Of a stretch of DNA of 14,648 nucleotides, positions 1-6,734 are shown piece by piece. Position 1 is the stretch's first letter; each line of letters begins with the position of its first letter. This DNA comes from Maritimibacter sp. (GTDB taxonomy: Bacteria > Pseudomonadota > Alphaproteobacteria > Rhodobacterales > Rhodobacteraceae): the NCBI GenBank assembly GCA_003520545.1, contig DOUP01000251.1, positions 4,415-19,062 of the forward strand, written 5' to 3'. The notes below the pieces were generated by a model. That model saw only the letters and a list, made by a program, of their open reading frames with translations. It ran no database searches and had not been told where the DNA came from. A program made the position numbers and the translations under genes.

Positions 1-495
1 GGTCACATCCAGCGCCGTGGTTGGCTCGTCCGCCAGCAACAGCTTCGGGCTGGCCGCCAAAGCAATCGCAATCATCACCCGCTGGCGCATGCCGCCGGAC
101 AACTGGTCGGGGAAGCTGTCTTCGTGACCCTGTAGCCCGAACGTTTCAAACAGCGCGCGCACGCGATTGCGAGCCTCGCGGGGACGGGTGCCGCGGATTT
201 CCAACCCAAGGCCCGCGTTTTCGGTGATGGTGAGCCACGGGAACAGCGTGTCCTGTTGTGGCTGGTAGGCGATGTCGCGGTGGGGCAAAGTGATCGGCGC
301 ACTGCCGAGCCGCGCTACTCCGGTGGCATCGAGTTCCGGGGCGAGAACGCCGGATAGCCATTTGACGACCGAGCTTTTTCCGCAGCCCGAGGGGCCGATC
401 AGACAGGTGAGCGCGGTGTCGGGCAAGTCGAAAGACAGCTTTTCGACCAGCGTATCCTGCCCCGCGCGGATGATAAGGTCGCGCACCTCAAACAT
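1..495 (-). CDS. thiZ: ABC transporter ATP-binding protein, ThiZ-like (3' end outside window)
   Basis: This is the nucleotide-binding subunit of an ABC importer; it hydrolyses ATP on the cytoplasmic side to drive uptake through the adjacent permease. The visible 165 residues hold Walker A GPSGCGKS (34-41), a Q-loop in YQPQQD (77-82), the signature LSGGMRQR (132-139) and Walker B LLLADEP (152-158). The H-loop and C-terminus lie beyond the window edge. The start is the ATG at 495-493, which overlaps the end of the permease gene (stop 490-488) by 8 bases and is preceded by a GGAGGG ribosome site, so the two are translationally coupled. The family is the nitrate/sulfonate/taurine-type ATPases. 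The thiamine-precursor role is inferred from the upstream TPP riboswitch and YkoF-like gene. The substrate-binding subunit (ThiY) is not in the window and may follow downstream. Confidence 0.9.
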   Translation of the reverse strand, partial: MFEVRDLIIRAGQDTLVEKLSFDLPDTALTCLIGPSGCGKSSVVKWLSGVLAPELDATGVARLGSAPITLPHRDIAYQPQQDTLFPWLTITENAGLGLEIRGTRPREARNRVRALFETFGLQGHEDSFPDQLSGGMRQRVMIAIALAASPKLLLADEPTTALDVT

Positions 496-1249
496 GGGTC
501 GCCCTCCGGTAGCGGCGCCCGGTGGCGCGCTCGATGACTAGGATGGCGGCGAGCAGGGCGAGGGTGAGCGTGGCCGAGATGACCACGGCGGCGAGGACGA
601 GATCGGCGCGGAAATTGTTCTTGGCGGTCAGGATGTAGATACCCAGCCCCTGTCGCGCGCCGGCGTATTCGGCGAAGATCGTCGCGACGATGGCGTAGGT
701 CGCCGAGATCCGCAGGCCCGAGAAGAACTGTGCGCGGGCCGAGGGTAAGGTGGCACGGCGAAACACCTCCCACCGCGATGCGCCCATCGAGATGAGTTGA
801 TCGCGGAAGGCCCGCGGCTGGCTCGCGTAACCCGCCATCAGGCTGACCACCATCGGGAAGAAGGTGACGAGGATCACCAACAGAACCTTGGGCAGAAGTC
901 CGAAGCCGAACCACAAGACCATGAGGGGCGCGAGGGCGACGATAGGCACCGTCTGGCTTGCCACGAGTAGTGGCATCATGCCTCGCCGCAACCAGAGCGC
1001 GAAGTGTAGCGTTATCGAGACGAGGAAGGCGAACAGGACCGAGAGGCTGAACCCCACACTCGCGACGCCAATGGTCGCAAGCGCGTGGCGGGCGATCTCG
1101 GACCGCTCGATCCAGAGGCCGTTCGCCACGTCGCTGGGTGCGGGCAGGACAAGGGGGGACGCGTCCGAGACGGCCACATAGGCTTCCCATCCCGCGAAAA
1201 AGAGGGCCGCCAGCACCACGGCTGGATAGGTATATCGCAAATACAACAT
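488..1249 (-). CDS. thiX: ABC transporter permease, ThiX-like (thiamine precursor uptake)
   Basis: This 253-residue inner-membrane subunit belongs to the binding-protein-dependent transport family (BPD_transp_1). It has an N-terminal membrane segment (about 7-24), a periplasmic stretch containing LPAPSDV, and then a bundle of hydrophobic segments. The EAA coupling loop is visible as SMGASRWEVFRRATLPSA, ending in the usual hydrophobic positions, and is followed by a further pair of segments. The length is normal for NMT1/taurine-type permeases. The start ATG at 1249 lacks a convincing Shine-Dalgarno sequence and lies 40 bases after the YkoF-like stop, with a GC hairpin between. The gene overlaps the ATPase gene. 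Riboswitch control of the operon points to a thiamine pyrimidine precursor (HMP or formylaminopyrimidine) as substrate. That is inference, since ThiX and taurine permeases are hard to tell apart by sequence alone. Confidence 0.85.
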   Translation of the reverse strand: MLYLRYTYPAVVLAALFFAGWEAYVAVSDASPLVLPAPSDVANGLWIERSEIARHALATIGVASVGFSLSVLFAFLVSITLHFALWLRRGMMPLLVASQTVPIVALAPLMVLWFGFGLLPKVLLVILVTFFPMVVSLMAGYASQPRAFRDQLISMGASRWEVFRRATLPSARAQFFSGLRISATYAIVATIFAEYAGARQGLGIYILTAKNNFRADLVLAAVVISATLTLALLAAILVIERATGRRYRRATHV

Positions 1250-1262
1250 TACACACAGGACA

Positions 1263-1279
1263 CGGGCGGGGGCCGCCCG
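1263..1279 (-). repeat. GC-rich hairpin between YkoF-like gene and permease
   Basis: A 7-bp perfect stem (CGGGCGG / CCGCCCG) with a 3-base CCC loop sits between the stop of the YkoF-like gene and the start of the permease gene. No T-run follows, so it is not a canonical intrinsic terminator. It could stabilise or process the upstream mRNA, or modulate expression between the soluble binding protein and the transporter genes. Confidence 0.5.
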
Positions 1280-1289
1280 CGCTTGGCCC

Positions 1290-1901
1290 TCAGCCGAGAC
1301 TGGGGCTGTTGGCCGATGTTGTCATGTCGATGGTGACGTGCCCTTCGCCGGGACCGAACCTGATGAAGGCCTGCCTGAGCGTCTCGAACACCGGGCCCGC
1401 GTCACCGCGCAGCCGGGTGCAGAAATTCTTGGCCTTGTGGAAGGTGCCGCTCGACTTCAAGAACTCGATGCAACCCCAGATCTCGTCCATGTGGTCGCCT
1501 TCACCCATGACGTAGAGCGAGAATTGCAGGTCGACTTCGACACCCAGCACCGGTGCTTTGCCAACCGCTTCGGCGGCCAACGCCTGGCGCGTGGCGAGGG
1601 GGGCTTCGTCCGAGCGGTCGAGCTCTTCGTAATGGCAGCTCGGGTCGTCGGGTTCGCCGGGACAACCGCGCGACAGGGTGACGTGCATGGTCACGTGTTC
1701 GGGCCACTTGGCGGCGGCCGCGAACAGGTCGCGGATCGCGTCGAGCAATGGCTCCGGCGCGCCGACCATGAGCGTCGACATATCGTCGGTCTCGATCCTC
1801 AGGTCGTCTTTGTATGGGGTGAGGGCATCAAGCCCCCTAGTGATGACTTCCACGAAATCGGACGTCATTGGGTATAGCGACACTTGCGCGCCTACATACA
1901 T
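1290..1901 (-). CDS. ykoF: YkoF-like thiamine/HMP-binding protein
   Basis: The 203-residue protein has no signal peptide or membrane segment and consists of two similar halves. Residues about 3-82 and about 118-198 each begin with a VxxQxSLY/LQFSLYVMG strand and end with an HVT strand (MHVTLSRG, GHVTIDMT). This is the tandem ferredoxin-like arrangement of YkoF, a Bacillus subtilis protein of about 200 residues that binds thiamine/HMP and is linked to thiamine-precursor uptake. The start is set at the ATG at 1901, with GAGG at 1912-1909. An in-frame extension to a GTG at 1985 merely translates the riboswitch aptamer and is rejected. It is the first gene of the operon, directly under the TPP riboswitch. 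YkoF normally accompanies YkoEDC; here it accompanies ThiXZ-type genes. The function is inferred from family and context. Confidence 0.85.
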   Translation of the reverse strand: MYVGAQVSLYPMTSDFVEVITRGLDALTPYKDDLRIETDDMSTLMVGAPEPLLDAIRDLFAAAAKWPEHVTMHVTLSRGCPGEPDDPSCHYEELDRSDEAPLATRQALAAEAVGKAPVLGVEVDLQFSLYVMGEGDHMDEIWGCIEFLKSSGTFHKAKNFCTRLRGDAGPVFETLRQAFIRFGPGEGHVTIDMTTSANSPSLG

Positions 1902-1907
1902 GGTAGC

Positions 1908-1990
1908 ACCTCGCTCCGCTGGTATTATCCAGATCAGCTGTGAAAGGGTTCGCGCGGTCGCGCATCTCAGCCCCGAAAGGAGCACCCCTG
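1908..1990 (-). promoter_or_regulatory. TPP riboswitch (THI element)
   Basis: Read on the minus strand, the conserved TPP aptamer elements appear in order: GGGGTGC (1988-1982), GGCTGAGA (1972-1965), ACCCTT, CTGATCTGGATAATACC (1937-1921) and CAGCG. The 3' flank of the aptamer holds the GAGG Shine-Dalgarno (1912-1909), 7 bases before the ATG at 1901. The arrangement therefore fits thiamine-diphosphate repression at translation initiation, by sequestering the ribosome site. No separate intrinsic terminator is seen between aptamer and gene, so a translational mechanism is the likely one. This element is the firmest evidence that the three genes behind it serve thiamine metabolism. Confidence 0.95.
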
Positions 1991-2003
1991 GTTATGTTCG
2001 GGC

Positions 2004-2032
2004 AGTCTGCGACCCGCGTGTCGGGTTGTCAA
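2004..2032 (-). promoter_or_regulatory. Candidate sigma-70 promoter of the thiamine operon
   Basis: On the minus strand a perfect TTGACA (-35, 2032-2027) is followed by a 17-base spacer and CAGACT (-10, 2009-2004, three of six consensus bases). Transcription would start near 1997, a few bases before the riboswitch aptamer, which is where it would be expected. Strong -35 with weak -10 is common in alphaproteobacteria. Confidence 0.6.
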
Positions 2033-2039
2033 CCGATCG

Positions 2040-2517
2040 GGAAGCAGGCTTGCGCCCCGTTGCGAATCTTCAGTTCCGGCTCGGACTGTTGCAGCGCAGG
2101 CGCTCAAGGTCGCCTTTCGCTGCGTCGGCGGGGACCCAGCGGCAATTGAATGTCAGGTGTGCAGACAGAACTGCCATTCACCCTTCTACCGCCACTGACG
2201 GCTTGCTGCCGTTCCCATCTGCGGAGACACCTGTCTGAGGTGGAAACCGGGGCCTTTCCGCACGCGCGAATTCATCTGCAAATGCCTCCAAAAGCGGAAT
2301 TGCAGTCCGAGGGCGCCGAGTGAGGTTCGTCAGATGGCGGCTCTGCCGAATGGCACAAATTGTTTTGCGCGGCGGTTTCATCTAATTCATTGTGCTAGGA
2401 TTGTTGCACCGGATGCGAATGAGGCCCTGGGTCCGAGCAGCCCGACCACGTGGGGCCAATTGCGATAATCCCATGGGCACGCATAGAGTGCGGTGTCGGC
2501 ATATCCAAGGAGGCACA
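2040..2517. other. Intergenic spacer between thiamine operon and aioX
   Basis: No convincing gene is seen in about 480 bases. Short open frames on either strand (for example 2178-2381 minus, and the plus-strand extension 2392-2517 upstream of aioX) lack recognisable protein character. A weak -10-like TAGGAT lies at 2396-2401 without a good -35. TGGCAC (2351-2356) followed by TTGC (2365-2368) recalls a sigma-54 site, but the GG-to-GC gap is 13 bases instead of 10. Controls for aioXSR presumably lie here but cannot be pinned down by eye. Confidence 0.5.
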
Positions 2518-3375
2518 ATGGCCAACATCAACAGGCGGACGGTTGTCTCCGGAGCGGGTTTGGCCGTGACCTGCCTAGCCTATCCGGCGCTGGCCAGAAC
2601 GACATTTCGCCTTGGATTATCACCCGTTTTTCTCGACAACAACGCGATCGTTATCGAGGCCATCCAAGAGGCCCTCGAAGCCTCGCTTGGCGTTGCCATC
2701 AAGCTGGAACAGCGGCGCACATACAAAGAAGTGACGGGGCTCTTGCTGGAAGGTGCGGTCGATGCAGCTTGGCTTTGCGGTTATCCCTACCTGCAACACA
2801 GCTCTCAATTGGCACTGCTGGCGGTTCCGGTCTGGCGCGGGCGGGTGCTTTACCAGTCATACCTGATCGCCGGCGCCGACAATCCGGCCGCGTCGCTGAA
2901 AGACCTGCGCGGGGCGACCCATGCCTTTTCCGACCCGGATTCGAACTCGGGTTACCTGGTGACCGTTTCCGACCTCGCCCGGAATGGTGAGACGCCGGAT
3001 ACGTTCTTTCGCCGGTCGATTTATACCTTTGGGCATAGAAACGTCGTGCGCGCAGTTGCCGACGGGCTTGTCGCCTCTGGTAGCGTCGATGGCTATGTCT
3101 GGGAAGTTCTGGCAGCGCAGGAGCCGCACTTGACCAAAAGAACCCGCGTGGTGTCGAAATCGGAATGGCTCGGGTTCCCGCCGGTCTGTGCACGAAAGGA
3201 CCGGCACGACACGCCGCTCGTGCAATCCTTCAAGACGGCGTTGTTCGAGTTTTCCGAAACCCGGCTCGGGTCGCAAGTTCTTCAACTCCTGCAGCTGGAC
3301 GGTTTCACCGACGCTGACCCGTCGATCTATGATGGCATTTCGGCCCGCATGAAAGTGATAGAGACGTTGCGCTGA
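2518..3375 (+). CDS. aioX: AioX, periplasmic arsenite-binding sensor protein
   Basis: The 285-residue protein belongs to the PhnD/phosphonate-type periplasmic binding family. An N-terminal signal with twin arginines (NRRTVVSG, residues 5-12) and a hydrophobic stretch ends at ALA (24-26), so the mature protein should begin near residue 27. The mature part starts RLGLSPVFLDNN and carries WLCGYPY (85-91) and FSDPDSNSGY (137-146), typical of the family. In studied AioX proteins a conserved cysteine is needed for arsenite sensing. Cys87 in the CGYPY segment is the best candidate here; Cys224 is the only other cysteine in the mature protein. The start was chosen at the ATG at 2518 because AAGGAGG precedes it and the signal peptide follows. 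The stop overlaps the aioS start by one base (TGATG). Its role, presenting As(III) to AioS, is inferred from the family and the aioXSR-aioBA gene order. Confidence 0.88.
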   Translation: MANINRRTVVSGAGLAVTCLAYPALARTTFRLGLSPVFLDNNAIVIEAIQEALEASLGVAIKLEQRRTYKEVTGLLLEGAVDAAWLCGYPYLQHSSQLALLAVPVWRGRVLYQSYLIAGADNPAASLKDLRGATHAFSDPDSNSGYLVTVSDLARNGETPDTFFRRSIYTFGHRNVVRAVADGLVASGSVDGYVWEVLAAQEPHLTKRTRVVSKSEWLGFPPVCARKDRHDTPLVQSFKTALFEFSETRLGSQVLQLLQLDGFTDADPSIYDGISARMKVIETLR

Positions 3376-4805
3376 TGGCAATACTGGCGCGCATACCACT
3401 TTCCCTGCGCGTACCTCTGTTTGCCGCGATCCTGATGGTCTTGGCCGGGGCCTTCGCATCGCAGCAAGTTCTATCCACATTGTCACGGGTTCAGGATGAC
3501 CGGCTCCGAGAGCTTGCCATACTGCATGTCGAAAGCCTCTCGGTTGCACTTGGCCCTCACGTCCTGCGCGAAGACATATGGGAGGTCTATGACGTCCTGC
3601 AGCGCGCTTCGGGCGAGCGCCGGGGACAACGAATGGTATTCACGGCTGTCACCGACAGGGATCATCGAATCATCGCGGCCACGGACCCCCGGCGGGCACC
3701 AATCGATGAAATGCTGCCGCAAGACCTTGAAGCGGCCCAATCACCGGACAACCTCAGCATTCCCGGCGATGGAGCTCGGCTGGTTCTGACCGCTCCGCTG
3801 GCCTACCAGGGACGGGAACTGGGGGACATCTTCACCGAACTGGACGTTTCGGACTTGGTGTCCGAACGCCGGATCGCCGGTCTCTATTTGCTACTTGGAA
3901 ATGCGCTTGCGACGGGGGTGCTGGCGGTAATGGGCTATGTCGCAATGCGCCGGATGCTACGCCCGATCTCTCGGCTCGCGCAGCGTATGCGCGAAACCGC
4001 ACAATCCCCTGAGCCGATTCCGGAAGACGATATTCCCAGTGGTGATACCGAGGTCACCCGGCTGGTGCAGACCTACAACGCCATGGCCTGGGCGATTGAT
4101 GCCAAGGCCGAAACGGAACGCCGGCTGGCCGAAAGAGAAAGATTTGTGAGCCTTGGCCGCCTGTCTTCGTCGCTTGCCCATGAGATCAACAACCCACTGG
4201 GCGGACTCCTCAATGCAACGGACACGATCACCGAGTATGCCGACAGACCGGATGTCGTCCGGCAATCGGCAACCTTGCTGAAAAGGGGTCTCGAACATCT
4301 CAGGGACGTTGCTCGGGCGACGCTTGACCACAACCGGTTGGACCGCTCCAGTGCGCCGTTATCACACGAGGATTTCGATGACCTGCAACTGCTGATCGGG
4401 CCCGAGATCAAACGGCAGCAACAAACGATGGACTGGCGCATTGAAGCGGACGATGCGGCGATCGCCCGGTTTGCCTCAGCGCCGCTGCGCCAGATCACAC
4501 TGAACCTGCTACTGAACGCCTCGTCTGCCGCCGGGAGAGGCGGAAAGGTGGAATTGGATCTGTCTGCCGCATCTGGCGGGCTCAAGATCGAGATTCTCGA
4601 CAGCGGCTCCGGGTTGTCCGAAGAGGCGGAATACCGGCTTTTGTCATCCGGCCCGGTTCAGCCCGGTGGCGGTGTCGGGCTAAGGCTTGTGCACGACCTT
4701 GTTGCCGAACTCGGCGGAACGCTAAAGGCAGAGCGGCGCGATGGGATGACCGTTATTTCAATCCTCGTTCCGTTCGGTGACCCCGAGGGCCGCGCAGCAT
4801 GTTGA
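3375..4805 (+). CDS. aioS: AioS, sensor histidine kinase of the arsenite system
   Basis: This 476-residue inner-membrane kinase autophosphorylates and passes the phosphate to the response regulator encoded next. It has a membrane segment at about 11-30, a periplasmic sensor region to about 165 (the expected contact for AioX), and a second membrane segment at about 169-193. A HAMP-like linker (RPISRLAQRM) and a dimerisation helix follow, with phospho-acceptor His269 in SLAHEINNPLGG. The ATPase domain shows an N-box (NLLLNA, Asn381), a G1 box DSGSG (Asp409) and a G2 box GGGVGL. It is translationally coupled to aioX, and its end overlaps aioR by 7 bases. The kinase class is certain from the motifs; the arsenite role rests on its position between aioX and aioR/aioBA. 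Confidence 0.88.
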   Translation: MAILARIPLSLRVPLFAAILMVLAGAFASQQVLSTLSRVQDDRLRELAILHVESLSVALGPHVLREDIWEVYDVLQRASGERRGQRMVFTAVTDRDHRIIAATDPRRAPIDEMLPQDLEAAQSPDNLSIPGDGARLVLTAPLAYQGRELGDIFTELDVSDLVSERRIAGLYLLLGNALATGVLAVMGYVAMRRMLRPISRLAQRMRETAQSPEPIPEDDIPSGDTEVTRLVQTYNAMAWAIDAKAETERRLAERERFVSLGRLSSSLAHEINNPLGGLLNATDTITEYADRPDVVRQSATLLKRGLEHLRDVARATLDHNRLDRSSAPLSHEDFDDLQLLIGPEIKRQQQTMDWRIEADDAAIARFASAPLRQITLNLLLNASSAAGRGGKVELDLSAASGGLKIEILDSGSGLSEEAEYRLLSSGPVQPGGGVGLRLVHDLVAELGGTLKAERRDGMTVISILVPFGDPEGRAAC

Positions 4806-6040
4806 AAGGGTTCCGGATCGCGCTTGTCGAAGACGACGACATTATGGGGTCTTCCCTCGTGCAACGCCTGGAAATCGAAGGCGCCGAGGTCTTGTGGCTG
4901 AAACAGATGTCGCGGGCCGTTGGCGCGCTGCGCACCCCGCGGGCGCCGATTGATGCCGTGATCTGCGACATACGGTTGCCGGACGGAAACGGCGAAGAGC
5001 TTTTCAACACGCTCAACCGGACCGCGACGCCACCGCCGTTTCTGTTCATAACCGGGCACGGTGGGATCGAGCAGGCGGTGCGCTTGATCCAGGCCGGCGC
5101 TGTGGACTACGTCACCAAGCCGTTCGACATGGCGGATTTCCTGGATCGCCTGACCCTGCTTCTGTCGGCCACGAGCCAGCTGAACCTGCCGCCCTTGCTG
5201 GGGATATCTCCGGCTGCAAAGCGCGTGGATGCCCTGGCATTGAAGGCCGCCCGTTCGGATCGCGCCGTTCTGATCCGCGGAGGCCCGGGCACCGGCAAGG
5301 AACTCGTGGCGCGACGCATTCATGAAACATCAGACCGACGCGCCGCCCCTTTCGTTCCGGTCAACCTGATCCGGGAAGGGGATATCGCCACTGCGCTTTT
5401 CTGTGCGGATGGCGCCGTTGCCAGAACCGGAGAGGGAACGCTGTTTCTGCATGGGTTCAGCCGGCTCCCCGACGATCAGCAGCACGCGTTACTCGCTGCC
5501 TTCGACGCCGGGTTCAAAGGGCGCCTGATCGCGTCCTGCGGGCATGAAATGGAGGAAATCGTCGCCCGGGGCGGGGTCAGCGCCGAACTGTTTTTCCGTC
5601 TCGACATGCTGGAGATTCCTATCCCACCGCTGGAGGACAGGTCCGAGGACGCCGTGTGGCTGATGAGCCAGTTGTTCGAACGTGCCAATACCAGGCGGGC
5701 GCATCCTCTCCGCGGTATCAGTCGCCTGACAGAAGAAGCTGTCAGGCTGCATGATTGGCCAGGCGGTGGGCGGGAATTGCGTTCGCGATTGATCCGGGGG
5801 GTCGAGACGGCAACGGGCGACGTTTTGCAACCGGTCGATCTATTCCCGGAGCGTTTGATCAGAAGCACCGAAATCATGACCCTGGCCCAGGCCCGCGAGA
5901 AAGCCGAGAAAGAACAGATCATAAATGCGCTGGAGCAGACCGGCGGCCAGGTCGGCCAGGCGGCGAAGCTCCTGAAGGTATCCCGAACCACGCTGTGGGA
6001 AAAGATGCAAAAACTTGGGGTTCCCGGCTCGTCCGGCTGA
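4799..6040 (+). CDS. aioR: AioR-type response regulator with degenerate AAA+ domain
   Basis: The 413-residue regulator has an NtrC-like layout. The receiver domain (about 1-120) has an acidic pocket 12-14, phospho-acceptor Asp57, Thr85 and Lys107. A AAA+ domain follows, with Walker A GGPGTGKE (161-168), and then a C-terminal Fis-type helix-turn-helix (GQAAKLLKVSRTTLWEKM). Two normally indispensable features are missing. The GAFTGA loop that contacts sigma-54 is deleted: the sequence runs directly from ALFCADGAVARTGEG into LFL. The Walker B acidic pair is replaced by His218-Gly219 (LFLHG instead of LFLDE). Sensor II is kept in part (WPGGGREL). It should therefore not work as a sigma-54 activator, and more likely acts with sigma-70 polymerase, as the GAFTGA-less NtrC of Rhodobacter capsulatus does. 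It overlaps the kinase gene and lies 154 bases before aioB. Confidence 0.88.
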   Translation: MLKGFRIALVEDDDIMGSSLVQRLEIEGAEVLWLKQMSRAVGALRTPRAPIDAVICDIRLPDGNGEELFNTLNRTATPPPFLFITGHGGIEQAVRLIQAGAVDYVTKPFDMADFLDRLTLLLSATSQLNLPPLLGISPAAKRVDALALKAARSDRAVLIRGGPGTGKELVARRIHETSDRRAAPFVPVNLIREGDIATALFCADGAVARTGEGTLFLHGFSRLPDDQQHALLAAFDAGFKGRLIASCGHEMEEIVARGGVSAELFFRLDMLEIPIPPLEDRSEDAVWLMSQLFERANTRRAHPLRGISRLTEEAVRLHDWPGGGRELRSRLIRGVETATGDVLQPVDLFPERLIRSTEIMTLAQAREKAEKEQIINALEQTGGQVGQAAKLLKVSRTTLWEKMQKLGVPGSSG

Positions 6041-6059
6041 CGTGCATTCTCCCAGAAAC

Positions 6060-6079
6060 ATGTTCGGAATTCCGAACAT
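6060..6079. promoter_or_regulatory. Perfect 20-bp palindrome, candidate AioR operator
   Basis: ATGTTCGGAATTCCGAACAT is a perfect inverted repeat located 20 bases after the aioR stop and 115 bases before the aioB start. Fis-type helix-turn-helix regulators of the NtrC class bind such dyads upstream of their targets. As RNA it could fold into an 8-bp stem with an AATT loop, but no T-run follows, so a terminator is less likely than a protein-binding site. Assigning AioR as the binder is inference. Confidence 0.7.
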
Positions 6080-6136
6080 CTCCAAAACCATATTATTTAC
6101 AGCACCTTACACTCCCTTCTGATGTTGCCCGAATCC

Positions 6137-6161
6137 TGATCCGGAACCATTCGCCGGATTA
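6137..6161. repeat. Inverted repeat in the aioB leader
   Basis: ATCCGG (6139-6144) and CCGGAT (6154-6159) flank a 9-base spacer. The stem extends to 8 pairs if a G-U pair is allowed (TGATCCGG / CCGGATTA). It lies 34 bases before the aioB start. It could be a second regulator site or an mRNA hairpin in the leader; no terminator T-run follows. Confidence 0.4.
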
Positions 6162-6194
6162 TCATGTGTCATACATCAAAGGGAGGACTCAGCA

Positions 6195-6731
6195 ATGAGC
6201 AAGAAATGCAACAGGCTTGTCGATGTCGGCCGGCGGCAGTTCCTTCGGGGAAGTGCGCTCGCGGCTGCCGGGGCCGCCGCTTCGACCGTGACTTCGGCGC
6301 CCGCACAGGCCGCGCCGGCCAACGCGCAGATCGACTATCCGTCAGGCAAGCTGGCGAATATCGCTGATCTGGCCGTCAACGCGCCAATGGATATCGAATA
6401 CCCCGACGCTGACAGCCCCGGCATCCTGATAAAACTCGGCGAGCCCGTGGAAGGCGGCGTCGGCCCCGATGGCGATATCGTCGCCTACTCTGTGCTGTGT
6501 CCGCACAAGGGCTGGTTCATGTCTTACAACAGCGAAGACCGCACGATGAACTGCCCCGGTCACTTCTCGCGCTTCGATGTCGAGGCGGGCGGACAGCAGG
6601 TGTGGGGGCACGCCACCCAGAACCTTCCGCAATTCACGCTGCGGGTAGATGACGCAGGCGACATCTATGCCGAAGGCTGCAGCGACCTGATCTTCGGTCG
6701 CCCGACGAACGTTCTTTACGGGGAGGAATAA
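6195..6731 (+). CDS. aioB: AioB, arsenite oxidase Rieske subunit
   Basis: This 178-residue small subunit of arsenite oxidase holds a Rieske [2Fe-2S] cluster and passes electrons from the AioA cluster to an external acceptor in the periplasm. The N-terminus has a classic Tat signal GRRQFLRG (12-19) followed by an alanine-rich hydrophobic stretch and APAQA (about 34-38). Cluster ligands are Cys102/His104 in CPHKG and Cys120/His123 in CPGH. The disulfide found in the Alcaligenes faecalis enzyme is absent: the two positions are Trp107 and Gly122, resembling the disulfide-less Rhizobium NT-26 protein. GGGAGG precedes the ATG. Only 3 bases separate it from aioA, and its Tat signal is expected to carry both subunits across the membrane. 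Confidence 0.95.
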   Translation: MSKKCNRLVDVGRRQFLRGSALAAAGAAASTVTSAPAQAAPANAQIDYPSGKLANIADLAVNAPMDIEYPDADSPGILIKLGEPVEGGVGPDGDIVAYSVLCPHKGWFMSYNSEDRTMNCPGHFSRFDVEAGGQQVWGHATQNLPQFTLRVDDAGDIYAEGCSDLIFGRPTNVLYGEE

Positions 6732-6734
6732 GAC

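Noticed and set aside
399..1256. Long minus-strand frame overlapping the permease gene
   Set aside because: It is an arginine/proline-rich shadow; the permease frame has membrane segments and the EAA motif.
1902..1985. In-frame upstream extension of the YkoF-like gene to a GTG start
   Set aside because: The extension translates the TPP aptamer; the ATG at 1901 has a GAGG ribosome site and begins the conserved domain.
2351..2368. Possible sigma-54 promoter (TGGCAC ... TTGC) upstream of aioX
   Set aside because: The GG and GC dinucleotides are 13 bases apart, not the strict 10.
2392..2517. In-frame upstream extension of aioX to a GTG start
   Set aside because: AAGGAGG and a signal peptide begin at the ATG at 2518; the extra residues have no protein character.
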